DNA of 64,000 nt, from NCBI RefSeq assembly GCF_026151205.1, contig NC_087082.1:6953908-7017907 (forward strand), given 5' to 3'. A program made the position numbers and the translations under genes. The DNA is from Bolinopsis microptera (Eukaryota > Ctenophora > Tentaculata > Lobata > Bolinopsidae). Under the pieces are notes generated by a model that saw only the letters and a program-made list of their open reading frames with translations, did not search any database and had not been told where the DNA came from. Shown piece by piece: positions 1 to 10,441 of the stretch. How positions within the stretch are numbered: position 1 is the first letter of the stretch; every line of letters starts with the position of its first letter.

Positions 1-15
1 GAGTGAAGCTCATTC

Positions 16-140
16 AGAAATTCTGATGGTGAGTTGACAAAGAACTCTTGGAAATATTGTGTGCTGGTCTGCATCTTTAATCGGTCAAGGTTGGAACTCT
101 AAGTACTTATATATCATGCCTCCCTTCAATCAAAATGAAC
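16..140. repeat. Direct repeat copy 1 (partner 702-825)
   Basis: About 124 bases match 702-825 with only a handful of differences, at a spacing of 686 bp. Copy 2 runs into the last codons of the LEM-like ORF (793-1269, minus strand), so copy 1 is a duplicated piece of that gene's 3' end and flank. The direct orientation suggests a local tandem duplication. Confidence 0.85.
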
Positions 141-544
141 TCTGGATACTCTGAAAAGTAGCACCCATCTCCAAACCTCCGTTCATGTTTAACAGGGTGG
201 TTTTGATCGAGATTGTTCCTGATGATACTGGGGACATTGGTTAAAAGCTGTGGCATGGTAAGCAAATATTTCTTTGGGGTGTCGTGTGGTTATGAATTAG
301 TCTGTTCTTTGAAGAAATATAATTTACCTCGATAAATAAGTTTTGAATTAGCCCGATCACATTCACTCTCTTTAGTTTCGAGTATTTATCATAAGAGAAT
401 ATGACACTCAACCTAGACCTATAACCGATACTACCAGGAAAGTTTACGAGATGCAACTCTTAAACCTTAGTAGCAAAGTCCGATCTTCTAGATCGGTGAG
501 TAAAATCCAAGTTGAAAACTGAGCCGAGTCATGATTGCATCTGT

Positions 545-685
545 ATGGGTACAAAGGATGACATATCAAAACCTGTTGATCGAACAAAGGAGTTATATAG
601 TTTTGATGAGTTGCACTTGAAATATCTTATCGATCAAATTGGAGAGATTAAAATTGTTGTTGATTCTGTTGACCTAAGACTCTAA
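545..685 (+). CDS. Small hypothetical ORF, 46 aa
   Basis: An ATG-to-TAA ORF of 46 residues rich in Lys, Asp, Glu and Leu (it starts MGTKDDISKPVD). It lies between the two direct repeats, on the strand opposite the LEM-like ORF. I do not recognise it. The hydrophilic, helix-like composition looks better than random AT-rich translation, and it may be an exon or transposon fragment. There is no further support, and chance remains likely. Confidence 0.2.
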   Translation: MGTKDDISKPVDRTKELYSFDELHLKYLIDQIGEIKIVVDSVDLRL

Positions 686-701
686 GAGACATTGGAAACT
701 C

Positions 702-825
702 AGAAATTCTGATGGTGAGTTGACATAGAACTCTTGGAAATATTGTGAGCTGGTCTGCATCTTCAATCAGTCAAGGTTGGAACTCTAAGTTCTTATATAT
801 CATGCCTCCCTTCAATCAAAAACTT
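702..825. repeat. Direct repeat copy 2 (partner 16-140)
   Basis: Second copy of the 124-bp repeat. Its right end overlaps the C-terminal codons of the minus-strand ORF at 793-1269, which shows which copy is linked to the intact reading frame. Confidence 0.85.
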
Positions 826-1269
826 TCTATTCATCCATCTGTATTGGCCCAACACCTCGATCGTTTCTGCAACAGCATTAGAACATTGTGGTGCATGTAG
901 GTGTTGGCTTTTAGTGTTATGATTGTACTTTGTAACACAGTATGGGTAGATGGGTTCATTTCCAAATATTTCCGTTTGCTTAAATCGGACAGACTTCTTA
1001 GTTTTTTTAGTTGATGTCTTTTTCAGTATTGATGTTCCTGGATACCATGTCTGTGGAAGTTCTATATCAAGCAAAAAGTATTCACTCCTATTATCAGCAC
1101 ATTTATGAAGGGTGGGTGCTTCTTTTCCTTGCATGTGTAAGAACAATCGCTTTTCAAACTTTTTGCGACGACGTTCACAAATTGTTAGAACCTCATAACC
1201 ATAACAGAGTTTTTGCTCTTTCAGCTTTGTGCGCAGATCTTCAATTGATAAATCACGGATCTCTTGCAT
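793..1269 (-). CDS. LEM-domain-like protein with RVxF-type motif
   Basis: A 158-residue ORF. Residues about 6-45 fit the LEM fold pattern: LSIEDLRTKLKEQ, a Gly at the turn, then RRRKKFEKRL matching the second helix (family pattern: Leu-Arg-x-x-Leu ... Gly-Pro-Ile ... Thr-Arg-x-x-Tyr-Glu-x-Lys-Leu). The usual Gly-Pro-Ile is replaced by Gly-Tyr-Glu-Val. Around residues 78-96 a basic stretch ends in KKSVRF, a good match to the RVxF docking motif for protein phosphatase 1. LEM proteins known elsewhere bind BAF and act at the nuclear envelope or chromatin; a nuclear role here is inference. Its ATG follows the stop of the OB-like ORF (1271-1537) by one base, so the two are either translated from one mRNA or split by a frameshift. 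The LEM frame has a stop just upstream of this ATG, which supports the start. No homolog was checked. Confidence 0.5.
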   Translation of the reverse strand: MQEIRDLSIEDLRTKLKEQKLCYGYEVLTICERRRKKFEKRLFLHMQGKEAPTLHKCADNRSEYFLLDIELPQTWYPGTSILKKTSTKKTKKSVRFKQTEIFGNEPIYPYCVTKYNHNTKSQHLHAPQCSNAVAETIEVLGQYRWMNRKFLIEGRHDI

Positions 1270-1270
1270 A

Positions 1271-1537
1271 TTAGCTCATATCATTCACCTCTATAATATG
1301 GTTGCTTGCTGTTAACCACCCTACTACAACATAATTTTTACCTACTTTTAAATTGGGTACTCGATTAAAAACAAGAGTGTTTTCAAAAATCCTTGCTCTT
1401 AAAATTCTATTCTCTTTAAGATAGAGTAACTCTAATCTGAAAGCTCTGGTAACCGAATAACTATGTACAGCAAGTAATCTCATGATCCCAATAACAAAAC
1501 CTCTGTGATATTCATCTTCAATAAGAATATCTGACAT
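1271..1537 (-). CDS. Small OB-fold-like protein
   Basis: An 88-residue ORF with alternating hydrophobic strands in OB-fold order: GFVIGIMRLLAV, FRLELLYL, RILRARIFENT, then LKVGKNYVVVGWL and a last strand. The pattern 'arginine-rich strand, loop, VGK-Y-VVG' is typical of single-stranded nucleic-acid-binding OB domains such as RPA2 or the small CST subunits. That comparison is by pattern only. Upstream of the ATG, the minus strand has a pyrimidine tract ending in TTAG followed by TTTTACAATG, which looks like a 3' splice site (a 5'-UTR intron or trans-splice site). The ORF ends TAA, then one T, then the ATG of the LEM-like ORF (793-1269), a bicistronic-like layout. It could also be one OB-LEM gene broken by an indel. 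Confidence 0.45.
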   Translation of the reverse strand: MSDILIEDEYHRGFVIGIMRLLAVHSYSVTRAFRLELLYLKENRILRARIFENTLVFNRVPNLKVGKNYVVVGWLTASNHIIEVNDMS

Positions 1538-1602
1538 TGTAAAACTAACAAAAAGAGAAATGAGATATATAATGATGTTGATCCTTTTAATAACAAATTT
1601 TT

Positions 1603-1763
1603 ACAAGTGATGAAATTGCTCGAAATTTTTACAAGTATCGAAAATCCGTGAAATTTTTACAAGTGTCGAAAATCCGTGAAATTTTTACAAGTGTCGAAAA
1701 TCCGTGAAATTTTTACAAGTGTCGAAAATCCATGAAATTTTTACAAGTGTCGGAAAATGTGTG
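1603..1763. repeat. 28-bp tandem repeat, six copies
   Basis: Units begin with ACAAG at 1603, 1631, 1659, 1687, 1715 and 1743, exactly 28 bp apart. The middle copies are nearly identical (ACAAGTGTCGAAAATCCGTG followed by AAATTTTT), while the first and last are divergent. There are no spacers. The array lies just upstream of the OB-like ORF. Confidence 0.9.
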
Positions 1764-4700
1764 CAATAGCAAAATGTGTGCTACAGGGGGTAAATATCTC
1801 TTACTACCAGTTTAACTGTTTATACTCTGACTTCTCTTGTTTACACTTTTAACTAATGTCGTACATATTTTCAGTTCCTCTAGTCGTCAACCGTGTGACA
1901 CTACAGACAGTCAATGGGTGATAATTGAAACCGGAATATCCCACATTGTATTCCATCAGCAAGCATGGTAAAGCACCAAACGATGATGAATGATGACATG
2001 GAAATAATGTTTCTAATTCAGTGAATAACCCACAATGAAGATACATCGGACAAATCACTTCTTATAGTTTTCTGCCGAAAAAACTAAACTTTATCTTTTC
2101 GTATCAACCAAAGAAACATTTCTTATTACTAAAATGTCAAAACTGCCAAATATTAATTGTATAATAGAATATTATGCTCATTTGGAGAAATAAAGACTTT
2201 ATTTGTAGAAATTTGTGTTAAAAACCGACAACGATTAGGGTGAGATATATTTGCGCCAGATATGTAATATTTTTATCGGCGGACTGATTTCAATATGGTA
2301 TCTATTGTGATTTAAGACATCAATTTTGAGGAAAAATTTTAATATGTACGGTTAGAAAATCATTTCAGCTTTCTACACTTAACTGCACAATTTTTGTATT
2401 GTGTCTATCAGCCAAGAAATTGTTAAATGAAGACAAAAATTATGGGCGCAAATTCGTTCAATATTACCAAATGCGCGGAGGTTTCTTTTTACCATTTTAA
2501 CAGATTTTATCCGATTTTTAAAATTCTTTCTGTGTGATCATGTGTAAACCTTTATGAATACATTGGTGTACTTCATTTGTCAAATGAAAACGAATAAACA
2601 CACTAATCAAGCTGTCTAAGAGCGAGATGGCCGTATTTTCCCAATCTGCGCGTGAAAAGGTCCCTACTCCTTCTGCCGCGGTGCTCTCGTGCACGCGAAG
2701 CGTGCACGCTTGCCGGCCGGCCGCGCGCGATCAAAAGGGGTTGCAGCGTATGTCAACCTTGACATACGTTGCATGCCACTTTTCGCGCGCGCCGACGAAG
2801 GCGGAAAAAGGGCCATAATATCTCTGATATTTGAGATAAGAAACATGAGGAACCTTGGAAATTTCTGCGAATTCGCCGCGATTTTCGAGATTTTTGCCGC
2901 GATTTTGCCACGATTTTGCTAGTTTGGCTTGTCGCGGCGCCGCGATTTTTGGCCTAAATAATCGCGATTTTCTTTTGTCCTTGCCGCGTCCGTTGAGTCA
3001 TTAATTAAACATCTGACCAATGAGCGCACGTTATTTCGTCCAATCACAGCGCCTTATATCGTCCAATTGTATGCCAGTCACGGCTGACATGACACAGTCA
3101 CAAGACGACACAGTAGTTATAGTCTTATTAAAACAACGTCAACAATACCGGTCATCACTATAGTAACACACCACGATTTGAACGGGACAGGGAACATTTT
3201 TCCCACGGCGAGCAGGAAAGTGCTTGGAACCAGTGTTCGTCAAGGTCTTATCCAAAAGACGATGTTTGATTTTGTTTTCAAAGCGGAGGTATGAGGTCAA
3301 CCATGAGTAATGCGATTAGTCAATAAAGACACCGTGATTGTTAGAAAAAGGAGATGATGAAGCAAGTACACATGACACAAAGAAGAATGGTCGGTGGGGA
3401 TTGGGACCCACTTAAATCACCCTAAAACAGTTCCCCTCAGTAATCCATCCTGTCACTCAAATTATTTGTTATATAGTAGTGTTGAAAGTATTAAAACTAT
3501 TAACTAATTAACTTCATAAAAAAAGAGTAAGAATCAAAATTTTAAAACTTGCTGCATATTTGTTATTGTTGCTATCTCAAGAACATGTGTTCCAAATTTG
3601 AGATGGAACAGATAAAAGCTCTGCGAGAAGGTGGGTTTAAAAAGTGGTACATGAGTATTTGGACCTTTACCGATAGTAAATGTCCGAATATTTCAGTAGA
3701 GCCTAAATGCTGATTATCGAGAAAATATGTTAACCTCAATTTTTCAGCATATAAGAGTTTCATAGCTTTAATGAAGCTCAAAATTTCAAATGAACTGATC
3801 GATAAATGTTAAAGCTCAAATAGCCTTTAAGTAGAGTAGATAGCTGACATCGAGGACAATTCATCTGGAGTGACACTTTTTGAAGATAGCTGTTTAGTCT
3901 GCAGTAGAGAAGGCCTCCACCGTCCACGGGGGAGGTGTTTAGTTCGGTAGAGGAGATTTCAGTCCAGAATAGGAGCGTTTGGACTGCAGGTGAGTTAAAT
4001 ACAGAGGAATTCTTAGAATCTTATAATCGGAGCTTTCATTGTGAAAGAATAATGCTTAAGATCATCAGTTGAGTTTGACTAAACTATCGTCTAGGCTTGT
4101 AAAGATCTGAGGAGGTAATAAGTATAACTTGTATAATTGGTCCGCTAATAATGGCTAATTTAGCCATTTATATAGTTTAGTCTTTAATCTTGGAAAGAAT
4201 GTTAATATCATGTACCATTATCAATATCCGTTCATAAAGAAAGAACAATGTCTAAGATCATCTGTCGTGTCAGACACGATAATTCAGCTCTCGGATTTAT
4301 GATATTTTATCAGTCTAATTAGATTCGAAGGCAGAGAATCAACTCACATTTACGGCAGTGGATGACCATGAAGTGATTAATTTTAGGCATATTATGGATA
4401 TAATTTACTGACAGACGCAACATATATTTAATATTTTTTGGTCATTTTATTTGTTCGACTACTGAATGACCAGCCGATCATAGATTTTTAAACTCACGCT
4501 CGCTAGCAAATTTTTTTAAAGTAGCACAACTTGTTTAAAACGACATGAATGAAAAACATAAACATTTGAAATAAACTTTAATTCTATAATATTAATAGAA
4601 TCCGACATAAAATCATTTAACTAAAGATATAAAGAGTAAAGTTAAAATGCACAAATTTTAGCTGACAAAGTTTTCGGTCCACAGAAAATGTGGGTGCAAT

Positions 4701-4870
4701 TAATTGGCGTGAAAGATTTGGGCGAGAAGGCCGCCCAAATTTTTCGTCGCACAATGTATTGGAACTTAAGCAAGGTATAACAGAGGAATACAAATTTTAA
4801 ATGGTACAATGTCTTATCGCACGTATTACTGATTGCGTAGCTTGATTTATAATCCAGCTTTGTTGTCTTA
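1764..4870. other. No gene seen; AT-rich with one GC-rich patch
   Basis: I see no credible coding sequence. At about 2640-2800 a GC-rich patch contains GTGCACGCGAAGCGTGCAC (a hairpin), GCGCGC runs and an inverted GTATGTCAA/TTGACATAC pair. A similar patch (GTGGCATGCAACGTATG) occurs at 19775-19795, so this is probably a repeat fragment. Segments at 2860-2970 are low-complexity variations of GATTTTTGCCGCG. Confidence 0.6.
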
Positions 4871-5366
4871 AATGGATATGTTTTTGACCAAAACCCATAG
4901 TTGGGTAGAGTGGACCGCTTCCAGTGTCTCTCTTTCCGACACAAAAGGAAATCATATTATTTTGATTGACCGTCCGTAAATGCAAAATGATACTGAGAAT
5001 GGAATCGGTCGCTCGCCTTTCCCATTCATTTAAAATTGTAATATATTAAGAAGGCAGCTGCATTCGGCAATAACGATTCAATAAACATTAGCTAATTGGA
5101 CACTAACTACTGCCCTTATCCCGAAGTACTAAGCATCGGCCCGAAAGCAATCCAAGAGATTTTCACGAGTGTGATTGATGTCATAAACCAAAACTTATTA
5201 CAATTCGTAAGCCGTGAATGAATGGGAAAAGCGAACGACCGACTTTATTCTCGGTATCATTTTGCATTTGAGAACGGTCATTCAAATAAATATCACTTCC
5301 TTTTGTTTCGGAAAGAGAGACACTGGCAGCGGTCCACTCTACCCAATTATGGGTTTTGGTCAAATT
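4871..5366. repeat. Inverted repeat, about 155-bp arms
   Basis: The sequence at 4871-5031, reverse-complemented, matches 5214-5366 with moderate divergence (shared GGAAAGAGAGACACTGG, GGTCCACTCTACCCAA and TATGGGTTTTGGTCAAA). The spacer is about 180 bp. The arms lie just beyond the 3' end of the MFS gene. When translated, both arms give a similar peptide containing GKRDTGSGPLYP, so they may be transposon coding remnants, or this may be a fold-back element. Confidence 0.75.
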
Positions 5367-5389
5367 AACTTATTAATAATGATAGGTAA

Positions 5390-6915
5390 CTATTCACTTA
5401 AATTTGTCTTTTTCAAACAAAGAAAAGCTACAGCTACGCTCTGAACCACCCCTAGAACACTCATAATAACGATGACAGTGTCTACGGGAAGGAAAGCCAC
5501 TGCAGCGCTACCAAACAATGCTCCAAACTTGCTCGAACCGTCAATAATGACGATCGCAATGGTCTTGAGGGGTCCATCTAGCGTACTCATCATGTAGATC
5601 CACAAACTGAGGTTCAGATAAGCAAATGCTGCCTTGATCACTCCCATGAACATATCCGTTGTCTCTAGTCCTCCGTGTGTGGTAGCTAGCAGGACGAAGG
5701 AGATTGTGCTGACAAGAGAGGAGCACAACATAGAAACAGATAGAGGAGCAAACATTTGCACCAAGTATGCTCCCAACTTGGCTCCAATAGGGCCCAGTCC
5801 CGATATCAGGCTCATTTTCAAGTACTGGTACCCGAATATTGCGTTACAGTTATCAACGTTTGTACCAAGAGACTTGTTGAATTTGTTGTAGACTTCAGGA
5901 ACAAACAAAATGAGACCCCAACCTTGGGCTATGTTCACCAAGTATGTCAAAGAGAGCAGAAATATCAGCATTTTAAGAGAATTTGACGCTCCAGATTCTT
6001 TGTCTGGATTTAGATCTTCATTTGCTCCATCATCTTTACCATTCTCCATGGACACTGAATACTTTCTAGAGTTCAGATACGTATCAGTTTCAGGTAGGTA
6101 GAAAATGAAAGCAGCTAGTGGAAATAGGAAGAGGGGCAGGGAACAAAGGACAAAGAAGGTCCTCCACCCAACATGGTGCAGAATGTAGTACGCCAACAGA
6201 GACGTGTACCCGGCCCCTAGACTAAAACACAGACTTGCTAACAACAGCCCCAAGTTCTTTATCTTCACTGTTGGTGATATCTCAGCCCAGTAGAGGTTTG
6301 TGATGCCGTAGTTTGATCCCACGAGGACCCCCGTAGCGGCTCGAGAGATAAGGAGTATGCAGAATTCGTGAGAAAGAGCCGCAAGAGTGGAGACCAGGAA
6401 TGAAAGTCCCAGAGAGATGATGATGGTTATTCGTCGTCCTATTTTGTTAGCAAACCAGCCTGAACTAAAAGAACCTGTAAAATTCAACTGTTAAGTGTAT
6501 CTGGTTGAGGAAATAAAGAATCAACCTTCTGTATCAGCCTTGGCACTAGACGAAATTCTGAAATACGGTGTAATAAAGTAAACAGCAGATTATAAGTTGG
6601 GCTATGTGCTGTTGAGGATATTGAAGATATTTGTTATCTCCTACCTGCCGCATAGAAGGAGTAGAAGACGACACTCAGCAGCCCCTGCTGGGTCCCACTC
6701 AGCAGCAGATCACAACTGATCTCCTGAGTTAGGATAGCTGGCAGGTAGATCTCCACTGCATCTCCAATGTGAGTTAAACAGATCGCAACCAGTGCCACTA
6801 TTTGAATCGTGGATAATCTGGTTGTATTTTCTGAGTCGTGTTCGTTGGGGCAATTGTTTGGTTCCTCGGGCGGTTGGGAGTTTAGTGTTCCGTAACTGTG
6901 TGGTAGTGTGGTCAT
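5390..6915 (-). CDS. Major facilitator superfamily transporter
   Basis: Two exons, complement(5390-6474, 6645-6915), encode 451 residues. The ATG at 6915 opens a hydrophilic N-terminus (MTTLPHSYGTLN). Exon 1 ends CGGCAG|GTAGG and exon 2 follows a TTTTACAG acceptor; joining them in phase gives FYAAGSFSSGWFANKIGRR, the MFS signature loop between membrane segments 2 and 3. The Asp usual in this motif is Asn here. About 12 hydrophobic segments span the rest, and an ISRAATG...YWAEISPT stretch fits helices 4-5 of the organic-cation/SV2-like (SLC22/SVOP) branch. It probably moves a small organic solute across a membrane; the substrate is unknown. The first hydrophobic segment begins near residue 35, and the length is normal for MFS. 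Another upstream ATG in frame (7020) would add an unlikely extension. Confidence 0.88.
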
Positions 6916-9290
6916 AGTCCTGTGTAGTACATCATTATCAACACACAAATAGCAAATATACAAATGTACAGCAAATCGAACAAACATGAAAATTAAATTG
7001 CCAAAGTTAAAATTGTGCAAAAGTATAAACTCGCTCAGTTAAAACCGTATCGAATAGTAATACTTAATAGGCTCCACTGCCAAATTACCAAATTATGTAC
7101 AAATCAGTAATTAGGGGAGCTGTAAATAGGGAGAGAGAGTGAGAGAGAGGGGGAGAAAAAGTAAGACACTTTAGGGTTTTGTCGAAACTATACCGAAAAA
7201 AACCAGTCTCATAACTCTTACCGTTTTCTTGATTAAACCGTTAGGAAATTACACACGTACACCCACAGATTTATTGGGATTATTAGTATTATAGATGCCA
7301 AAAGTGTGAGTAAGTGATAGTAATAAAATAATGAACTGCGAGAGGTGTAAAACAATCGAGCAATGTCCTGGAAAGATGAACTACTTAGTTTAATCGAGTA
7401 ATATATTTAACATATACGTGAATCTACAGATAACGGTCAGCCCTTATTAGGATATATAAAGATACTGGAATGTTTGATACGGTGGCAGATTATCGTTGTA
7501 TCGTGGATGTGGCATAGTATATAATACTTTATACACTACTTTATACACTACTATATTTCAACACTACTATATAACAAATAATTTGAGAATTGATGTAAAT
7601 AAATGATGCAAAGACTTACGAAGATCTAATCACAACCGCTTTCTTTTATTGTGTAGAAGTCCAGCCATGAAATATATATATTATATAGTATCGGATCAGG
7701 ATCGGCTCACTAGCGAGTTACATGCGCGGTGCTCTACTGAGGCATACACTGATGTGTTGTCACTATATAGTGCGGGAATCAGCACACTGAAGGGGCAGCT
7801 GTGGTCGGGCTATCTGGATACTGCCAGCTGTGCCACGGTCTAAGAATTGAGCCTGAACATAATAACAGAAAAATAATAATATTTTATAATGAATCTCGTT
7901 GGCTCTAAGATGCCAACACCCTTGTTCCCTCGAAATAAGGTTTTCCCTCACTTCTCAAAAACTGCAGTTACCAAAGTTTGAAGCTTTTCTTCTTCTTCTT
8001 TCAACCCAAACACGATCAAGTTCCTGCTCCTGTCCTCCTCATGTCCTCCTCTGTAGCCACACTCTTCATGACCTTCTTTAACATTTTATTGTGCAGACCT
8101 TATCACTTGCCTGGACTTCACCGTTGTTTACAATGTCTCCTCAACCGCAGTCTTAAGCAACTTTAGCTGTTCGCTCTTATTGTTCTGTTGTTCCTGTTCG
8201 CTCTTGTGCACCAGCAGCTCGCCCTGCACTCTGCAGCCTCATCACATTTGCCTTCTCTACAAGCGCTTGCTGGTTTTCATCATGATGCTCAATGCTCATT
8301 TACCTTATCTGCCGCCGAAATAGGTCTACTGCATCGACATTCGACAAGCTAATATGATAAAGTCATTTTATTCTTACCCATGAACTTTTCATGTCATAAT
8401 AGATCAATTTCCGTTTATATAAAGTTATTTTTCCTGCAACACAGCCTGCTCATCAAGATCGAAATTCTGAATTTTTCCTGGGATTGGGTCAAATTCAGTG
8501 CATCCTCCAACACATCAAATGTACTTGCAAGTAATGCATACGGCGTACTGCAAACACAGTGGCTATCTAAACGGTAGTAAAGGCAAAAACAAGTGCGGTG
8601 GGTGCGGAATCGCACTACTGACCCAATACCGCACTTGTTCGTTCTACAAGTACATAATTTGTGAACTTTGTATCGCTGTCACTCGCTGTGTACAATGAAA
8701 TAAGATCGACAATCGACTGCCCCAACTATGGTTAGGATCAAACGTTTCCCATGACATAAAATTAAAAATATCGGAAATCGTCCCTGGAGCGAAAATGAAT
8801 GTTAGCAAGCTGAAGCAGCTCCACTCAAGAGTGAGATAGCTGACCTCTCAGTCTGATGTCTCAACGTTCCTATATATATATGCGTTCATCCGCTAGTATA
8901 TATGAGGTTGTATGTAAATTATATATACATACAACCTCAATACTCTTTCTGGAGCATTTTAACTTTAAGATTAAACTGTGACTTAGATTAAAGTTAAACA
9001 ATGTGCAATGTGCATACATGTGTATTGTGTATGTATGTGTGCAGGATCGCACTATTTGCATAATTTTACCGCACCTATATGTTGCTTCTGCCGACGGTAG
9101 CAGAAAACTTGCCGAAAACTGATGAGCGAGAGTAAGAGTTATTCTGCATCGTTATTCCATTTTACGTTATACTTATTGTGAGCTGACCAAGACACTTTTT
9201 GTTGTAATGGGCTGCCTTTTTAAATCAACGAAATGTTTTAACGTTGAAAACAGGTCAAAGAATTGATCTATCATCTAGCAACCCCCGTAA
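6916..9290. other. No gene seen
   Basis: Upstream of the MFS gene. It holds a GA-rich tract near 7125-7160, short repeats of TTTATACACTACT near 7520-7570, and a hairpin at about 8900-8940 (TGAGGTTGTATGTA pairing with TACATACAACCTCA across a short AT loop). The ORFs here are low-complexity and show no domain signal. Confidence 0.55.
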
Positions 9291-10441
9291 TAGGGTAAAG
9301 CACATAATTTTGTCATTTTTTGGCAATTTTCCGACTGCCTGATATAAACCATGGGTTTTAACCTCGTCTGAAATTCCGATTTAGATGAAACCTCCACCAT
9401 GTTATAGTAGACAGTCTAGGCAAGTTCTATCACAAAAATGATCGAAATTGCTGGGGTTGAAGATGTTCAAAAAAATTATTTTGAAAAAATGACAAAATTA
9501 GGTGACTTTACTTAATTTTGTCACCCCGAACCTAATTTTGTCACTTGAAGATTGTGCAAAAAGTAACCGTTTCTCGGTATTTTAGACTACCTGGATGCAT
9601 CATTCGAGCGCTTTTTTACCAACATTGACCTCAAAAATCCCAAAGATATGATGTTTTCATAGTTTTGTAGCTTGATGAAAAGATGACACTTTTTGGGTAT
9701 ATAATCTTAGAAAATAGCCCCCAAATGCCCCTGAAACCACTGGTATCTTGAAAAACAATTGGTTCTAGGTCTAGGTTGAAATTTTCATGTCTGTAGATAG
9801 ATCACTTGCTTAGTAATTTCATCAATTATTTTTTTAGTCATTTTAGATTGAAAAAATCAGATTATCCACCTCGGCGAAAATATGCTATTATAAGTGTTAT
9901 GCTATTATAAGTGCCTTATACATATCCTATGGGCAAAAAAACTTCAGAATAGTTGTATAAGGCCATTTTCAACACAATCTGTGATTTACAAGAAATTTGA
10001 GAAAGGTCGATTTTTTTGACAAAATTAGGTACTTTTGGCAAAATCGAACCTAATTTTGTCACCCTCTGTAACTTAAACAATAATTGCGCTAGAGACTTGA
10101 AAATTTGTACGTATACTTCTGCTGTAGAAGATATTTGAAATATGCAATGGCATGAAGCTAGCTCAATTACTTTTGAAATAGCAATAAATCAAAATTTTAA
10201 AAATTCCTTAAGAAAACCTTAAGGATCTTATTTATTTTTCGGGTTAACAGTTTCGCCTTCATTTTTGACACAGATGCAAAAGAGCTAAAAACTTAAACTT
10301 TGTAGGAGCAGTTTCAGCAAAGTCTAAGCTTTCTTTTTATACACAAACCTTTTCTTTCAAGCTGAAATTCCGAGCCGAGGCAGTTTTTCAGAGCAAAATG
10401 ACAAAATTAGGTACCCTGACAAAATTACGTGCATTACCCTA
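9291..10441. mobile_element. 1.15-kb non-autonomous TIR transposon
   Basis: The 25 bases at 9291-9315 are the inverse of 10417-10441 with two mismatches (both begin TAGGGTAA and run into TAATTTTGTCA). The flanks are GTAA on both sides, so the target duplication is either 4 bp (GTAA) or the TA within the ends; TA would fit a mariner-like element. The motif TAATTTTGTCAC or its reverse recurs at least six times inside (for example 9494-9545, 10017-10065 and 10395-10428), suggesting subterminal binding sites. No ORF of useful length is present. Confidence 0.75.

Noticed and set aside
1603-1763. CRISPR-like array of 28-bp repeats
   Set aside because: The units are head-to-tail with no spacers, and the genome is an animal one.
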